Shown here in pieces: positions 45,518 to 54,942 of a DNA stretch of 64,000 bases. The translations under genes and the position numbers were made by a program. Positions within the stretch are counted from its first letter, which is position 1. Every line of letters starts with the position of its first letter. Origin of the DNA: Acetobacter indonesiensis (GTDB lineage Bacteria > Pseudomonadota > Alphaproteobacteria > Acetobacterales > Acetobacteraceae); the NCBI RefSeq assembly GCF_000963945.1, contig NZ_BAMW01000030.1, positions 166,543-230,542 of the forward strand, in the 5' to 3' direction. The notes below the pieces were generated by a model. It was given only the letters and a program-made list of their open reading frames with translations. It did not search any database and had not been told where the DNA came from.

Positions 45518-45688
45518 TTATCGCCAGCCGGGTGGTCGTCCACGGTAGTCATTGTAATAGCCGTGGTCATGCCGTCCATGACGATAATAATCGTCCCGGT
45601 GGTGATGGTGGTATGGGCCAGCGTAGCATCCTGTCAGCGCCAGAGGCAGCGTGAGCAAGATCAGACCCAGATGAAAGCGCTTCCTCAT
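45518..45688 (-). CDS. Small His/Tyr-rich lipoprotein
   Basis: 56-residue peptide with an N-terminal basic and hydrophobic signal and lipobox (LLTLPLALTGC). The mature part is composed almost entirely of His, Tyr, Arg, Asp and Gly (YHHHHRDDYYRHGRHDHGYY). The ATG at 45688 has GGAG 6 bases upstream. A histidine-rich tail on a lipid-anchored peptide could bind metal ions in the periplasm; no family name is known to me. It reads divergently from the large exported protein at 45920. Confidence 0.75.
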   Translation of the reverse strand: MRKRFHLGLILLTLPLALTGCYAGPYHHHHRDDYYRHGRHDHGYYNDYRGRPPGWR

Positions 45689-45919
45689 TGAACTCTCCAG
45701 ATCAACGTCATGCGTGAAAGAAGGAGTATAATGTGCATCACGGCAGCTATAGGGCCGTATGATGGCAGTGAACGCACCAAGATGTCTGATCGTTCCGGGT
45801 GAGGAAGGCCGGGTGTTTTCCTTTGTCAGACGTTTCGAACAGTGCGAAGACAGATCAGCCAGCGCATGGCAGCACATTGCGGAACATGGCGTAAGCAGGC
45901 AGGGAGAGGCAGAAACCCC

Positions 45920-48358
45920 GTGACGGGACGTACCGGCATCTATCAGGCAGCAGGGTTTCTTATGCTGGCCCAGATTTCTGCAAGTTTGCCTGCTGCCAGA
46001 GCGCAGGGGGTTGATGGGCTTCAGCGTGCCCCGGTTTCTGCCGTGCAGCAGGATGAGCTAACGCAGCAGGACGCCGCCGTGCCGCAGACAGCGCTTTCTC
46101 TGCCCTTCGATAGCCAGACTGGGGTGGCTGCGTTCTGGTCCGGGCCAGATTTTATCATAGTGGCCGATAAACCTGTTCCAGCTTTGACGCGGGCTTTTGG
46201 TGGGCATGGTGTGTTTTCCTCGCTGGATGTCACAGTGCTTGATCACGCTACATTGGTGCGCCTGCATCTGCCCCGGCATCCAACCTTGTCGTTGGGACAC
46301 GACAAAGACGGCTGGCTCCTGACCGTGGTTTCAGGCGGGACTGGGTCAGCATCGCGTTCCGTACAGCAAAACCAGCTTACACAGCGTTCTGAACCAGGTT
46401 TTGTGCTTTTCTCGCTTCGTCAGCCCGGGCATGTTGTGTCGTTGCCTGACCCCGCATCTGGCGCCCGTCTGTTAATTGCCACATCCCGCCTTCCAACCGG
46501 AGGGTGGGCACCTGTCCAACACAACGTGGGCTATTCCCTGCGGGCCACGTTGGAAGGTCTGGTGGTTGAAGCCGATTCCGACCAGATGCACCTTCAGGCA
46601 AGCACAGAAGGTGCCATCTTGCGGGCTGTTGCCGTGCATCCTCTGCCTGTGGGGCTGCCATTTGCCTCTACGGGTTCTGACTGGACACAGGGAAAAGACT
46701 GGTTGTGGCTTGGGTTGAGTAAGGACACAGCCGAAAGTCTTAAAAAACAGTGCGATGCAGCTTTTGCAGCGTTGGCAAAAGCCGGGCCACGCCAAAAAGA
46801 CGCTGCCAGTCTGAAGGCGGCACAGGCAGCGTTTGCGTCTGGTGCCTTTCAACAAGCCGTTTCTGTTCTGGGGAGCCTGATTTCTGTTTCAACTCACTCG
46901 GAACAGAATCAGGCAACAACATCAGCGTTTTTTGCTGTTTCCCAGCGCCAGCAGGTGGCTTTTCTGTATGCAGCCTCGTCTTTGTTGGCGGGGGATATGA
47001 AGTCAGCCAGCATTTTGAACGAACCAGATTGGGGGCGTGATCCTGAATTGCGGCTCTGGCAAGGGGTGTACGGTCTGTATGCAGGGCAAAACAGTCAGAT
47101 AACAGCCACTGTGCTGGCGTCCGCTATGGTGCAGGCAAAGCAATACCCTGCCTCAATCAGGGATCGTATTTTACCGCCAATGGCGGCCTTCATTGCACGC
47201 TATGGTAGTCTGGATGCCGTGCGTGCGGTGGGTGATCTTCCTGATGGTTCCGACTACGATCTGGTACGCGCCCTGCTTCAGGTGCGTGACGGGAAACTGG
47301 AAACAGCCCGTATTGCTCTGGAAAATATGACAGCAGCAGACAATCTTCAGACAGCGGCTTATGCGCGCACGGATATTGTTCGCGTGATGCGTGATGCTGA
47401 TCTGATTGCCCCGGATATGGCTGTCGCGGCGTATCGCAAGCTGCTGAAAAATGACGGCGCAACGGGCCCTTTGCCTGCGGGGGTAAAGGCGTTGACCCTT
47501 CTGGGGTTGGCACAGGCATTAACCCAGAATGGAGAGCCTCGGGCTGCTCTTGCTATTTTGGCGTCTTTGCAGCCGGGGCCTGAAACGCCAGAAGATAGTT
47601 TGGCTGACGTATACCGTGCAGCAGCATACAGACTGGTCTTTGGTGCACCGCATAACAATGGGCCTGCACAATCAGGCGGGGAAGAAGAATTAAGCGTGCC
47701 GCAACGTCTGGCGCTGGTAGCCCAGATACTGCCGCGCCTGCCCGATGGAGCGGAAAAAGCGAAAGTATTGGTGGGGTATGGTCGGCTTCTTCTGACGGCA
47801 GAGCAGCCGGATGCCGCGGTAACGGCTTTCAAACAGGCTGACATTATGCTGGCAGCCCCGCTTGCACGGGCGGAAGCGTCAGAACTTCTGGCGCAGGCCG
47901 CCATGAAAGCGCATCATCTGTCCGTTGCTCAACATGCGATTGATCAGGCAGCTTCCCCCCTTATGCCGGATGATCTGGCTGCCAGACGCGCCTATGACGC
48001 CGCGCGTGTTGCGCAGGCGCAAGGCGATACAGACAAGGCATTGGCTCTGTTGGCACATGACGAATCAGATGCCGGGCTTGATCTGCGCGGTCAGCTGTAC
48101 GAAGCAGATCATAAATGGGCGGATGCCGTTCTGGTTGTGGGCAGGTTGGCCAGTCGCGCTTTGCCGGAGCAGGGAGCCTTGACCGAATCTCAGCGGGCTC
48201 TGGCGTTTCGTCTGGCAGGAGATGTAACCGCAGCGCATGACGCAGGCACGTTGCAAAGGCTGAAAGCATGGCTGGGAGGGCGCACGCTGGGCCGTGAACG
48301 GGATGAACTGATTACAATTCAGTTACAACAGGTGGGCCATAAACCCGCATCACCTTGA
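45920..48358 (+). CDS. Large exported helical-repeat protein of unknown function
   Basis: 812 residues with the start at GTG 45920, which gives a compact signal peptide (GIYQAAGFLMLAQISASLPA, then ARA-QG) behind a GGGAGAGG purine run; starts at 45842 or 45866 would only lengthen it. The first 250 mature residues are beta-like (GVAAFWSGPDFIIVADKPVP, DGWLLTVVSGG). The rest is Ala/Leu/Gln-rich helix pairs like degenerate TPRs (AVTAFKQADIMLAAPLARAE, ARVAQAQGDTDKALALLAHD). Probably periplasmic, perhaps a scaffold. No motif identifies a reaction. Confidence 0.75.
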   Translation: MTGRTGIYQAAGFLMLAQISASLPAARAQGVDGLQRAPVSAVQQDELTQQDAAVPQTALSLPFDSQTGVAAFWSGPDFIIVADKPVPALTRAFGGHGVFSSLDVTVLDHATLVRLHLPRHPTLSLGHDKDGWLLTVVSGGTGSASRSVQQNQLTQRSEPGFVLFSLRQPGHVVSLPDPASGARLLIATSRLPTGGWAPVQHNVGYSLRATLEGLVVEADSDQMHLQASTEGAILRAVAVHPLPVGLPFASTGSDWTQGKDWLWLGLSKDTAESLKKQCDAAFAALAKAGPRQKDAASLKAAQAAFASGAFQQAVSVLGSLISVSTHSEQNQATTSAFFAVSQRQQVAFLYAASSLLAGDMKSASILNEPDWGRDPELRLWQGVYGLYAGQNSQITATVLASAMVQAKQYPASIRDRILPPMAAFIARYGSLDAVRAVGDLPDGSDYDLVRALLQVRDGKLETARIALENMTAADNLQTAAYARTDIVRVMRDADLIAPDMAVAAYRKLLKNDGATGPLPAGVKALTLLGLAQALTQNGEPRAALAILASLQPGPETPEDSLADVYRAAAYRLVFGAPHNNGPAQSGGEEELSVPQRLALVAQILPRLPDGAEKAKVLVGYGRLLLTAEQPDAAVTAFKQADIMLAAPLARAEASELLAQAAMKAHHLSVAQHAIDQAASPLMPDDLAARRAYDAARVAQAQGDTDKALALLAHDESDAGLDLRGQLYEADHKWADAVLVVGRLASRALPEQGALTESQRALAFRLAGDVTAAHDAGTLQRLKAWLGGRTLGRERDELITIQLQQVGHKPASP

Positions 48359-48376
48359 TTTGGTTCAGTTCCTGAA

Positions 48377-48392
48377 TTTTTGGGCCCAAAAA
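48377..48392. repeat. Perfect 16-base palindrome upstream of speD
   Basis: TTTTTGGGCCCAAAAA without a spacer, between the large exported protein and speD. A spacer-free palindrome makes a poor hairpin and may be a protein-binding site, though the following A-run also suits chance. Confidence 0.45.
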
Positions 48393-48513
48393 AACCTGTT
48401 TTTACACTAAGATAATGCTTGTAATACAGGAATAGAGGCCGTAGTTACACGCGCTCTTGGCCCAAGGGGGCGATTTCGCCCAACAGGCTGTCTACTGGTT
48501 TGGGGGTACGTCA

Positions 48514-48978
48514 ATGAACGCACTTGCTCAACTGGGGATGGTCTCGGAACTCCCGAGCAATAACCAGGCATCTTCCGTTTCGATCGCATCTGATGATGAT
48601 CGGAAAGACTATTTCGTCGAAAAAGACGGCGAAAAATTTGCAGGGACACACCTGCTGGTTGATTTGTGGGATGCCACAAATCTGGATGATCCGGAAAAAA
48701 TAGACCGGACATTATGTGAAGCCGCTTTGGCTGCCGGGGCGACAATCCTGCATAGCCATTTTCACCATTTTACACCCAATGGGGGTGTTTCTGGCGTGGT
48801 TGTGCTGGCTGAAAGCCATATCTCCATCCACACATGGCCAGAACGCAACTTCGCGGCTGTGGATATTTTCATGTGCGGCGCATGTGATCCGAACCTTGCC
48901 ATCCCTGTGATGCAGCGCCTGTTTCAGGCCCAGCGTCTTGAGGTGGATGAGCAGCGCCGTGGGCGTGTGGCCGTCTAA
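48514..48978 (+). CDS. speD: S-adenosylmethionine decarboxylase proenzyme
   Basis: Makes decarboxylated SAM, the aminopropyl donor for spermidine. 154 residues, prokaryotic short type. The self-cleavage site is visible: LAESHISIHTWPE, with cleavage between Glu100 and Ser101, the serine becoming the pyruvoyl group. HSHFHHFTPNGGVSGVVVLA and CGACDP, with the active-site cysteine, follow the family. The ATG at 48514 is preferred to the upstream frame start at 48457 because GGGGG precedes it. It is followed by speE after 100 bases containing a striking hairpin. Confidence 0.94.
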   Translation: MNALAQLGMVSELPSNNQASSVSIASDDDRKDYFVEKDGEKFAGTHLLVDLWDATNLDDPEKIDRTLCEAALAAGATILHSHFHHFTPNGGVSGVVVLAESHISIHTWPERNFAAVDIFMCGACDPNLAIPVMQRLFQAQRLEVDEQRRGRVAV

Positions 48979-49007
48979 GGCCTGCCTTCGTTCATACTGT
49001 TATTTTC

Positions 49008-49056
49008 CGGCAGGGTCAGGGTGTAACCAGAAGTGGTTCATGCCCTGACCCTGCCG
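49008..49056. promoter_or_regulatory. Long perfect hairpin between speD and speE
   Basis: CGGCAGGGTCAGGG (49008-49021) and CCCTGACCCTGCCG (49043-49056) form a perfect 14-bp stem. The 21-base loop contains a second 5-bp stem AACCA/TGGTT around GAAG. There is no T-run after it, so it is not a standard terminator. It ends 22 bases before the speE start and could be a processing, stabilising or polyamine-responsive element. Confidence 0.7.
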
Positions 49057-49078
49057 TTCGTTCGGAATTTTAAAAATC

Positions 49079-49951
49079 ATGACTGATCAATGGATTGAAG
49101 AAACCCTTTATGACAACTGGGGCCAGCGCTTCCGTGTCACGAAGGAACTGGCGCGGACAAAAAGCCCCTTTCAGGATATTGTTGTTTTTGAAAGTGACTC
49201 TCACGGCCGTGTTCTCATGCTTGATGGTGTCGTGCAGATTACCGAGCGTGATGAATTTGTTTATCAGGAAATGCTGACGCACGTGCCGCTGTTTACGCAT
49301 GGCGCACCACGCAACGTGCTGATTATTGGCGCGGGCGATGGTGGGGTGCTACGCCGGGTTCTGGAACATCCGGGTGTTGAAAAAGCCGTCATGGTAGAAA
49401 TTGACGGTGCAGTCATTGAACTTTCCAAACAGCATCTGCCAGCTATTGCAGTGGATGCTTGGACAAACCCGCGCGCAGAAGTGATTGTGGGTGACGGGAT
49501 TGATTACGTTGCCAAGGCGGCTGACGCTTCCTTTGACGTGATTATTGTCGATAGCACCGACCCGATTGGCGTGGGTGAGGTGCTGTTTACGGACTCCTTC
49601 TACCAGCATTGCGCACGGATTCTGACGTCTGAAGGGCTGATTGTGAATCAGTGCGGCGTGCCATTCATGCAGGCTGATGAACTGCGTGAAACAAGCGAAC
49701 GGCGTGCAAAATTCTTCCCGCATGTCTCTGCCTATGTGGCAGCTGTTCCCACCTATGTGGGTGGTTTCATGACGCTGGGTATTGCAGCCAAGGGCAAAAG
49801 CCCCGTCGGGCAGGATGTTCAGGCAGTTCGCGCGCGTGCCCAGCAGGCTGGTATTTTAGAAAATACGCAGTACTGGACGCCAGAAATCCATGTGGGGTCG
49901 TTTAATTTGCCGCCTTATATTGCCAAGCATCTGCCCACGGCTGATGTGTAA
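49079..49951 (+). CDS. speE: Spermidine synthase
   Basis: Transfers an aminopropyl group from decarboxylated SAM to putrescine. 290 residues: N-terminal beta domain, then the Rossmann domain with VLIIGAGDGGVLRRVLEHPG, the acidic VEIDGAVIELSK strand, and the catalytic/substrate loop IIVDSTDPIGVGEVLF. Length and motifs are complete. It is the second gene of the speD-speE pair. Whether the riboswitch region downstream affects it is unlikely. Confidence 0.95.
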   Translation: MTDQWIEETLYDNWGQRFRVTKELARTKSPFQDIVVFESDSHGRVLMLDGVVQITERDEFVYQEMLTHVPLFTHGAPRNVLIIGAGDGGVLRRVLEHPGVEKAVMVEIDGAVIELSKQHLPAIAVDAWTNPRAEVIVGDGIDYVAKAADASFDVIIVDSTDPIGVGEVLFTDSFYQHCARILTSEGLIVNQCGVPFMQADELRETSERRAKFFPHVSAYVAAVPTYVGGFMTLGIAAKGKSPVGQDVQAVRARAQQAGILENTQYWTPEIHVGSFNLPPYIAKHLPTADV

Positions 49952-50030
49952 TATCAGCTGGCAAAGCTGAAAAAGAAGACAGACAGAACAAGCGTGATTG
50001 ACTTGGTAACGCAATGATGTCACGACTTTT

Positions 50031-50183
50031 ACTGCGTAGTGGGAGAGACTGGCACGCTGCCAGCGCCGAAGGAGCAACCGCCCCGGAAACTCTCAGGCAA
50101 AAGGACCCTACGCAGTAAACTTCTGGAGAGAGACGCTTCATGCGTCCGCCGACGGGATAGCGATCTCAGGCAAAAATACAGAA
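50031..50183 (+). ncRNA. Tandem glycine riboswitch
   Basis: Two glycine aptamers in series before gcvT. Aptamer 1 is closed by a perfect 9-bp P1, ACTGCGTAG (50031-50039) / CTACGCAGT (50108-50116). It contains the conserved GGGAGAGAC, GCCGAAGGAGCAA and CTCTCAGGCAAAAGGAC boxes. Aptamer 2 is closed by TTCTG (50121-50125) / CAGAA (50179-50183), with GGAGAGAGAC, CCGCCGACGGGATAGC and CTCAGGCAAAAATAC. Only a 4-base AAAC linker joins them, as in classic cooperative glycine switches. The family normally turns the downstream glycine cleavage genes on when glycine is high. Confidence 0.95.
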
Positions 50184-50292
50184 GGGGCAGACGGATATTC
50201 TCTGGTCCGGGGCCCTGAACATTGTCTTTTTGCCGGTTATCGCTTTTTAAATCTGCAAAGGTGCCCCAGTCTTTTTACGGAAGGCTGCGTGC

Positions 50293-51426
50293 ATGAGCAC
50301 AGATACTCTCCTTCACACTCCCTTATTTACGTTGCATGAAGACGCTGGCGGCAAAATGGTGCCGTTTGCTGGCTATGCCATGCCGTTGAATTACGCGGAT
50401 GGCATCATGGCCGAGCATCGGCATGTGCGGACGCATGCGGGGCTGTTTGATGTCTCTCATATGGGGCAGGTCAAGGTTCGGGCCCGGTCAGGGAGTGTTG
50501 AAGTCGCTGCCAAAGCGCTTGAGCGTCTGGTGCCAGCTGATATCGTCGCCATTAAGAATGGCCGTCAGCGCTACACGCAGTTCACCAACCCCCAGGGCGG
50601 TATTCTGGATGACCTGATGGTGGCACGGCTGGATGACACCCTGCTGCTGGTTGTCAACGCAGCATGCAAGGCTGCTGACATCGCGCTGTTGCAAGATGAA
50701 CTGGCAGAATGTCTTGTCGAGCCGCTTGAAGAACGCGCTTTGCTGGCCATTCAGGGGCCAGAGGCCGAGCAGGCTTTGGCTGCTTTAGTGCCAGACGTTA
50801 AAACCATGGCCTTTATGGATGTCCGGGCACTGGATGTTGACGGCGCAAGCTGTGTCATTTCCCGGTCCGGCTATACGGGTGAGGATGGTTTTGAAATTTC
50901 CGTCCCTGCTCTTGATGCTTCGCGCGTTGCGCGCAAATTGATGGCACAGCCCAATGTGAAGCCTATCGGTCTGGGGGCGCGTGACAGCCTGCGGCTGGAA
51001 GCCGGTATGTGCCTGTACGGGGCGGATATTGATGAAACCACGACACCGGTTGAAGCCGCCCTTGAATGGTCCATTCAAAAATCGCGCCGTAAAGGGGGCG
51101 CCCGTGAAGGCGGGTTTCCAGGGGCGGACATTATCCTGTCTCAGCTTGAAAATGGCGTGACCCGTCGCCGTGTCGGCCTGAAGCCGGAAGGCCGTGCGCC
51201 TGTGCGTGGGGGGGCGCCCTTATATGGTGATGCCGCATTTGAAGACGGTATTGGCAAAGTGACATCCGGTGCCTTTGGCCCAACGGTCGAAGGCCCAGTG
51301 GCCATGGGGTATGTGGCCACGGCCCATGCTGATGCCGGTAGCCCGGTTTTTGCTGAACTGCGTGGCCGTGCGGTGCCTGCTGTGGTGGCCGCGCTGCCGT
51401 TCGTGTCGTCGCGGTTTAAGCGGTAA
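50293..51426 (+). CDS. gcvT: Glycine cleavage system T protein (aminomethyltransferase)
   Basis: Moves the aminomethyl carbon from H protein to tetrahydrofolate, releasing ammonia. 377 residues. Family motifs include MVPFAGYAMPLNYADGIMAE, GLFDVSHMGQVKVRA, YTQFTNPQGGILDDLMV, SRSGYTGEDGFEISVP and LGARDSLRLEAGMCLYG, as well as the C-terminal barrel (GKVTSGAFGPTVEGPVAMGY). First gene of the gcvT-gcvH-gcvP operon behind the glycine riboswitch; 110 bases of expression platform lie between aptamer 2 and the ATG. Confidence 0.96.
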   Translation: MSTDTLLHTPLFTLHEDAGGKMVPFAGYAMPLNYADGIMAEHRHVRTHAGLFDVSHMGQVKVRARSGSVEVAAKALERLVPADIVAIKNGRQRYTQFTNPQGGILDDLMVARLDDTLLLVVNAACKAADIALLQDELAECLVEPLEERALLAIQGPEAEQALAALVPDVKTMAFMDVRALDVDGASCVISRSGYTGEDGFEISVPALDASRVARKLMAQPNVKPIGLGARDSLRLEAGMCLYGADIDETTTPVEAALEWSIQKSRRKGGAREGGFPGADIILSQLENGVTRRRVGLKPEGRAPVRGGAPLYGDAAFEDGIGKVTSGAFGPTVEGPVAMGYVATAHADAGSPVFAELRGRAVPAVVAALPFVSSRFKR

Positions 51427-51476
51427 GTCTATTTTCCTGTTTCCATAACATCAGTTTTTTCAAGGGATACCCAGAT

Positions 51477-51842
51477 ATGACACTTTATTTCACCAAAGAA
51501 CATGAATGGCTGCGCGTTGACGGAGACTCCGCCGTTGTCGGGATTACAAAACACGCCGCCGAAGAACTGGGCGAACTGGTTTTTGTTGAAGTGCGTGACG
51601 CCGGAACGGAAGTGACGGCAGGTGATTCCGTAGCAGTTGTTGAATCGGTCAAGGCGGCATCAGACATCTATGCGCCGGTTGATGGTGAAGTGCTTGAAGG
51701 CAACGCAACCCTGACGGACGACCCGGCCCGCGTTAGCTCTGACCCGGAAGGGGAAGGCTGGATTCTGAAGTTCCGCATCACCAACCCGGATCAGCTTGCA
51801 TCCCTGATGGATGCTGACGCCTACGCAGCGTTCATCGCCTGA
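51477..51842 (+). CDS. gcvH: Glycine cleavage system H protein
   Basis: Lipoyl carrier that shuttles the aminomethyl group between P, T and L proteins. 121 residues. The lipoylated lysine is Lys59 in [20 protein letters not shown]-terminal [12 protein letters not shown] and C-terminal [13 protein letters not shown] match the family. It lies 50 bases after gcvT. Confidence 0.96.
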   Translation: MTLYFTKEHEWLRVDGDSAVVGITKHAAEELGELVFVEVRDAGTEVTAGDSVAVVESVKAASDIYAPVDGEVLEGNATLTDDPARVSSDPEGEGWILKFRITNPDQLASLMDADAYAAFIA

Positions 51843-51877
51843 TTTTTTCTTCTTCCGTTTCCATCAGGATACACCGC

Positions 51878-54796
51878 ATGTTTTCGCTTGCTTCTGGTTC
51901 TGACCGTTCCTCCGGCTGTTCTGCTGATACCCTGCCTGCGTTTGCAGACTTGCAACCGGAGGCCGATACATTCGTGCCGCGCCATATCGGCCCCACGGCG
52001 GATGATCTGGCCATTATGCTGAAAACAGTCGGTGTGTCCTCTCTGGATGACCTGATGCAGGAAACCCTGCCTGCTGCTATCCGCGCGGCAGCCCAAATGG
52101 GGATTGGCAAAGGGTGGAGCGAGGTTGCTGTTCTGGCGCACCTACGCAAGCTGGCCAGCCAGAATCAGGTTATGACATCGCTGATAGGGCAGGGCTATTA
52201 CGGCACAATCCTGCCCGGTGTCATTCAGCGAAATATTCTGGAAAATCCAGCCTGGTACACGGCTTATACGCCGTACCAGCCTGAAATCAGTCAGGGGCGG
52301 CTTGAAGCCCTGCTGAATTTCCAGACCATGATTACCGAACTGACCGGGCTGGATATTGCCAACGCGTCCCTGCTGGATGAAGCAACGGCAGCGGCCGAGG
52401 CCATGGCGATGGCGCACCGTGTTGCAAAATCAAAAGCCACGTCATTTTTTGTCGATGCTGACTGTCTGCCGCAGACCATTGCCGTGTTGAAAACACGAGC
52501 AGAGCCTTTGGGCATCACGCTGGTGGTTGGCGCGCCCGAAACTGATCTGGTTGCAGAACACGTGTTTGGGGCCATCTTCCAGTATCCGGGCACTTCTGGG
52601 GCTGTCAAAAACCCACGTCAGGCGATTGAGGCCCTGCATGCGGCCGGTGGTATTGCCATTATGGCGGCCGATCTTCTGGCGCTTACCCTGCTGACATCCC
52701 CCGGTGAACTTGGGGCTGATATTGCCATCGGCACCACACAACGCTTTGGCGTTCCCATGGGCTTTGGTGGCCCCCACGCAGCCTATATGGCAACGCGTGA
52801 TGCGTGGAAGCGCAACATGCCGGGCCGGCTTGTGGGTGTTTCTATCGATAGTCAGGGTCGCTCTGCCTACCGGTTGGCGCTGCAAACGCGTGAACAGCAT
52901 ATCCGCCGCGAAAAAGCGACGTCGAACATCTGTACTGCTCAGGTGCTGCTGGCGGTCATCGCTGGGATGTACGCTGTCTATCATGGGCCGGAGGGGCTAC
53001 GCGCCATCGGTCGTCGCGTACATGGCCTGGCAGCGACGCTGGCTGCGGGTCTGAAGGCGCTGGGTGTTACGGTCGAAACAGAACAGTTTTTTGATACCAT
53101 CACCGCGCAAATAGGAGCCGGCGCACAGGATATTCTGGCACGGGCCCGGTCTGCTGGCCTCAATCTGCGGGATGCCGGGAACGGTCGCATTGGTATCAGT
53201 CTGGATGAAACGTCTACGCCACAGACGGTGGTGGCCGTGTGGTCCGCTTTCTGTGCGGAGCAAGGTCGGGTGGATAAAATGGCGCAGGCGCTTGCCCCTG
53301 CTGCTTCCACCATTCCGGCTGATTTGTCCCGTCATTCTGCTTTTCTGACACAGCCGGTGTTTAGCTCCTGCCGATCAGAGACGGATATGCTGCGTTATCT
53401 GCGCCGTCTGGCAGACAAGGATCTGGCGCTTGATCGCACCATGATTCCACTTGGTTCCTGTACCATGAAGCTGAACGCTACGGTCGAGATGATTCCCATC
53501 ACGTGGCCCGGTTTCTGCGATATCCATCCCTTTGCCCCAGCCGATCAGACGCGGGGCTATCAAGCCCTGTTTGCGGACCTTGAAAGCTGGCTTTGCGCTA
53601 TCAGCGGGTATGATGCCGTGTCTTTCCAGCCCAATTCTGGTGCACAGGGAGAATATGCAGGTCTGCTGGCTATCAGCGCTTATCATCAGGCGCGGGGTGA
53701 TGCGAATCGCACAGTCTGTCTGATCCCGGCCTCTGCTCACGGCACTAACCCAGCCTCTGCGCAGATGGCAGGCATGAAGGTTGTGGTGGTTAAATGTGAT
53801 GCAGGTGGCAATATCGATCTGGCCGACATGCAGGCGAAAGTAAAAGCCCACGCGGCTGATCTTTCCGCTGTGATGATTACCTATCCCTCCACCCACGGCG
53901 TGTTTGAAGAAAGCATGCGTGAAATCTGTGATCTGGTGCACGAAGCTGGCGGGCAGGTGTACGTGGATGGCGCGAATATGAACGCACAGGTTGGTCTTGC
54001 GCGCCCCGGTGATTATGGTGGGGATGTCAGCCATTTCAATCTACACAAGACGTTCTGCATTCCGCATGGCGGTGGTGGCCCAGGTATGGGGCCTATCGGC
54101 GTGAAGGCGCATCTGGCCCCCTTCCTGCCCGGAAACCCGGCAGCGGCAGACACAGCTTTGGCCGTTAGCGCAGCACCTTTTGGGTCTGCGTCCATTCTGC
54201 CAATCTCATGGGCGTATATCCGCCTGATGGGGGATGAAGGGCTGAAGCGGGCAACGCAGGTGGCTATTCTGAATGCTAACTATATTGTCAGCCGTCTGGT
54301 TGATGCCTACCCGGTTCTGTATCGCGGTGGCAAAGGGCGTGTGGCGCATGAATGCATTCTTGACCTGCGCCCATTGAAAGACAGCGCAGGTGTTACGGTT
54401 GATGACATGGCCAAGCGTCTGGTTGATTACGGCTTTCATGCGCCGACTGTCAGCTTCCCTGTTGCAGGCACGTTCATGATTGAACCGACTGAATCAGAAG
54501 GCAAAGCCGAGCTTGATCGTTTCTGTGACGCCATGCTGGCCATCCGGGCCGAAGTGAAAGCAATTGAAGACGGTAAACTGACGGCTGAACAGTCTCCCCT
54601 TCGCTACGCGCCTCATACTGCGGGCGATGTAACGGCAGATCCATGGAGCCATGCCTATACCCGTCAGGAAGCGTGCTTCCCACCGGGGGTAAGTCGTTCC
54701 AGCAAATATTGGCCGCCCGTTGGACGCATTGATAATGCGCATGGTGACCGCAACTTGGTTTGTTCCTGCCCCGATATTTCGGAATGGATGGAATAA
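51878..54796 (+). CDS. gcvP: Glycine dehydrogenase (decarboxylating), P protein
   Basis: Pyridoxal-phosphate enzyme that decarboxylates glycine and loads the H protein. 972 residues, so the single-chain form and not the split GcvPA/GcvPB type. The PLP lysine is Lys724 in [40 protein letters not shown] opens the family core; [15 protein letters not shown] is another marker. About 35 unconserved residues precede the core, so a slightly later start is possible. The L protein (dihydrolipoyl dehydrogenase) is not in the window. A terminator follows. Confidence 0.96.
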   Translation: MFSLASGSDRSSGCSADTLPAFADLQPEADTFVPRHIGPTADDLAIMLKTVGVSSLDDLMQETLPAAIRAAAQMGIGKGWSEVAVLAHLRKLASQNQVMTSLIGQGYYGTILPGVIQRNILENPAWYTAYTPYQPEISQGRLEALLNFQTMITELTGLDIANASLLDEATAAAEAMAMAHRVAKSKATSFFVDADCLPQTIAVLKTRAEPLGITLVVGAPETDLVAEHVFGAIFQYPGTSGAVKNPRQAIEALHAAGGIAIMAADLLALTLLTSPGELGADIAIGTTQRFGVPMGFGGPHAAYMATRDAWKRNMPGRLVGVSIDSQGRSAYRLALQTREQHIRREKATSNICTAQVLLAVIAGMYAVYHGPEGLRAIGRRVHGLAATLAAGLKALGVTVETEQFFDTITAQIGAGAQDILARARSAGLNLRDAGNGRIGISLDETSTPQTVVAVWSAFCAEQGRVDKMAQALAPAASTIPADLSRHSAFLTQPVFSSCRSETDMLRYLRRLADKDLALDRTMIPLGSCTMKLNATVEMIPITWPGFCDIHPFAPADQTRGYQALFADLESWLCAISGYDAVSFQPNSGAQGEYAGLLAISAYHQARGDANRTVCLIPASAHGTNPASAQMAGMKVVVVKCDAGGNIDLADMQAKVKAHAADLSAVMITYPSTHGVFEESMREICDLVHEAGGQVYVDGANMNAQVGLARPGDYGGDVSHFNLHKTFCIPHGGGGPGMGPIGVKAHLAPFLPGNPAAADTALAVSAAPFGSASILPISWAYIRLMGDEGLKRATQVAILNANYIVSRLVDAYPVLYRGGKGRVAHECILDLRPLKDSAGVTVDDMAKRLVDYGFHAPTVSFPVAGTFMIEPTESEGKAELDRFCDAMLAIRAEVKAIEDGKLTAEQSPLRYAPHTAGDVTADPWSHAYTRQEACFPPGVSRSSKYWPPVGRIDNAHGDRNLVCSCPDISEWME

Positions 54797-54822
54797 GCGC
54801 GGCTCTTGCGTTACGCGAGCAT

Positions 54823-54852
54823 GGGCGGGGTCAGCAGACCTCGCCCTTTTTT
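54823..54852 (+). terminator. Rho-independent terminator of the gcv operon
   Basis: Stem GGGCGGGGTC (54823-54832) / GACCTCGCCC (54837-54846), with one G-U pair, a 4-base loop and then six T. Confidence 0.88.
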
Positions 54853-54942
54853 ATTGTCTAAATTTTGTCACAGAGAGAAGGCAGCCTAGGGATGTAAACT
54901 AACCCGTAAAAAATTCTGAAACCGGACAGAGGACCACGCGCC

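Noticed and set aside
49954..49975. Hairpin TCAGCT/AGCTGA after speE as a terminator
   Set aside because: On the plus strand it is followed by an A-run rather than a T-run, so it is not a standard terminator for speE; nothing on the minus strand needs one.
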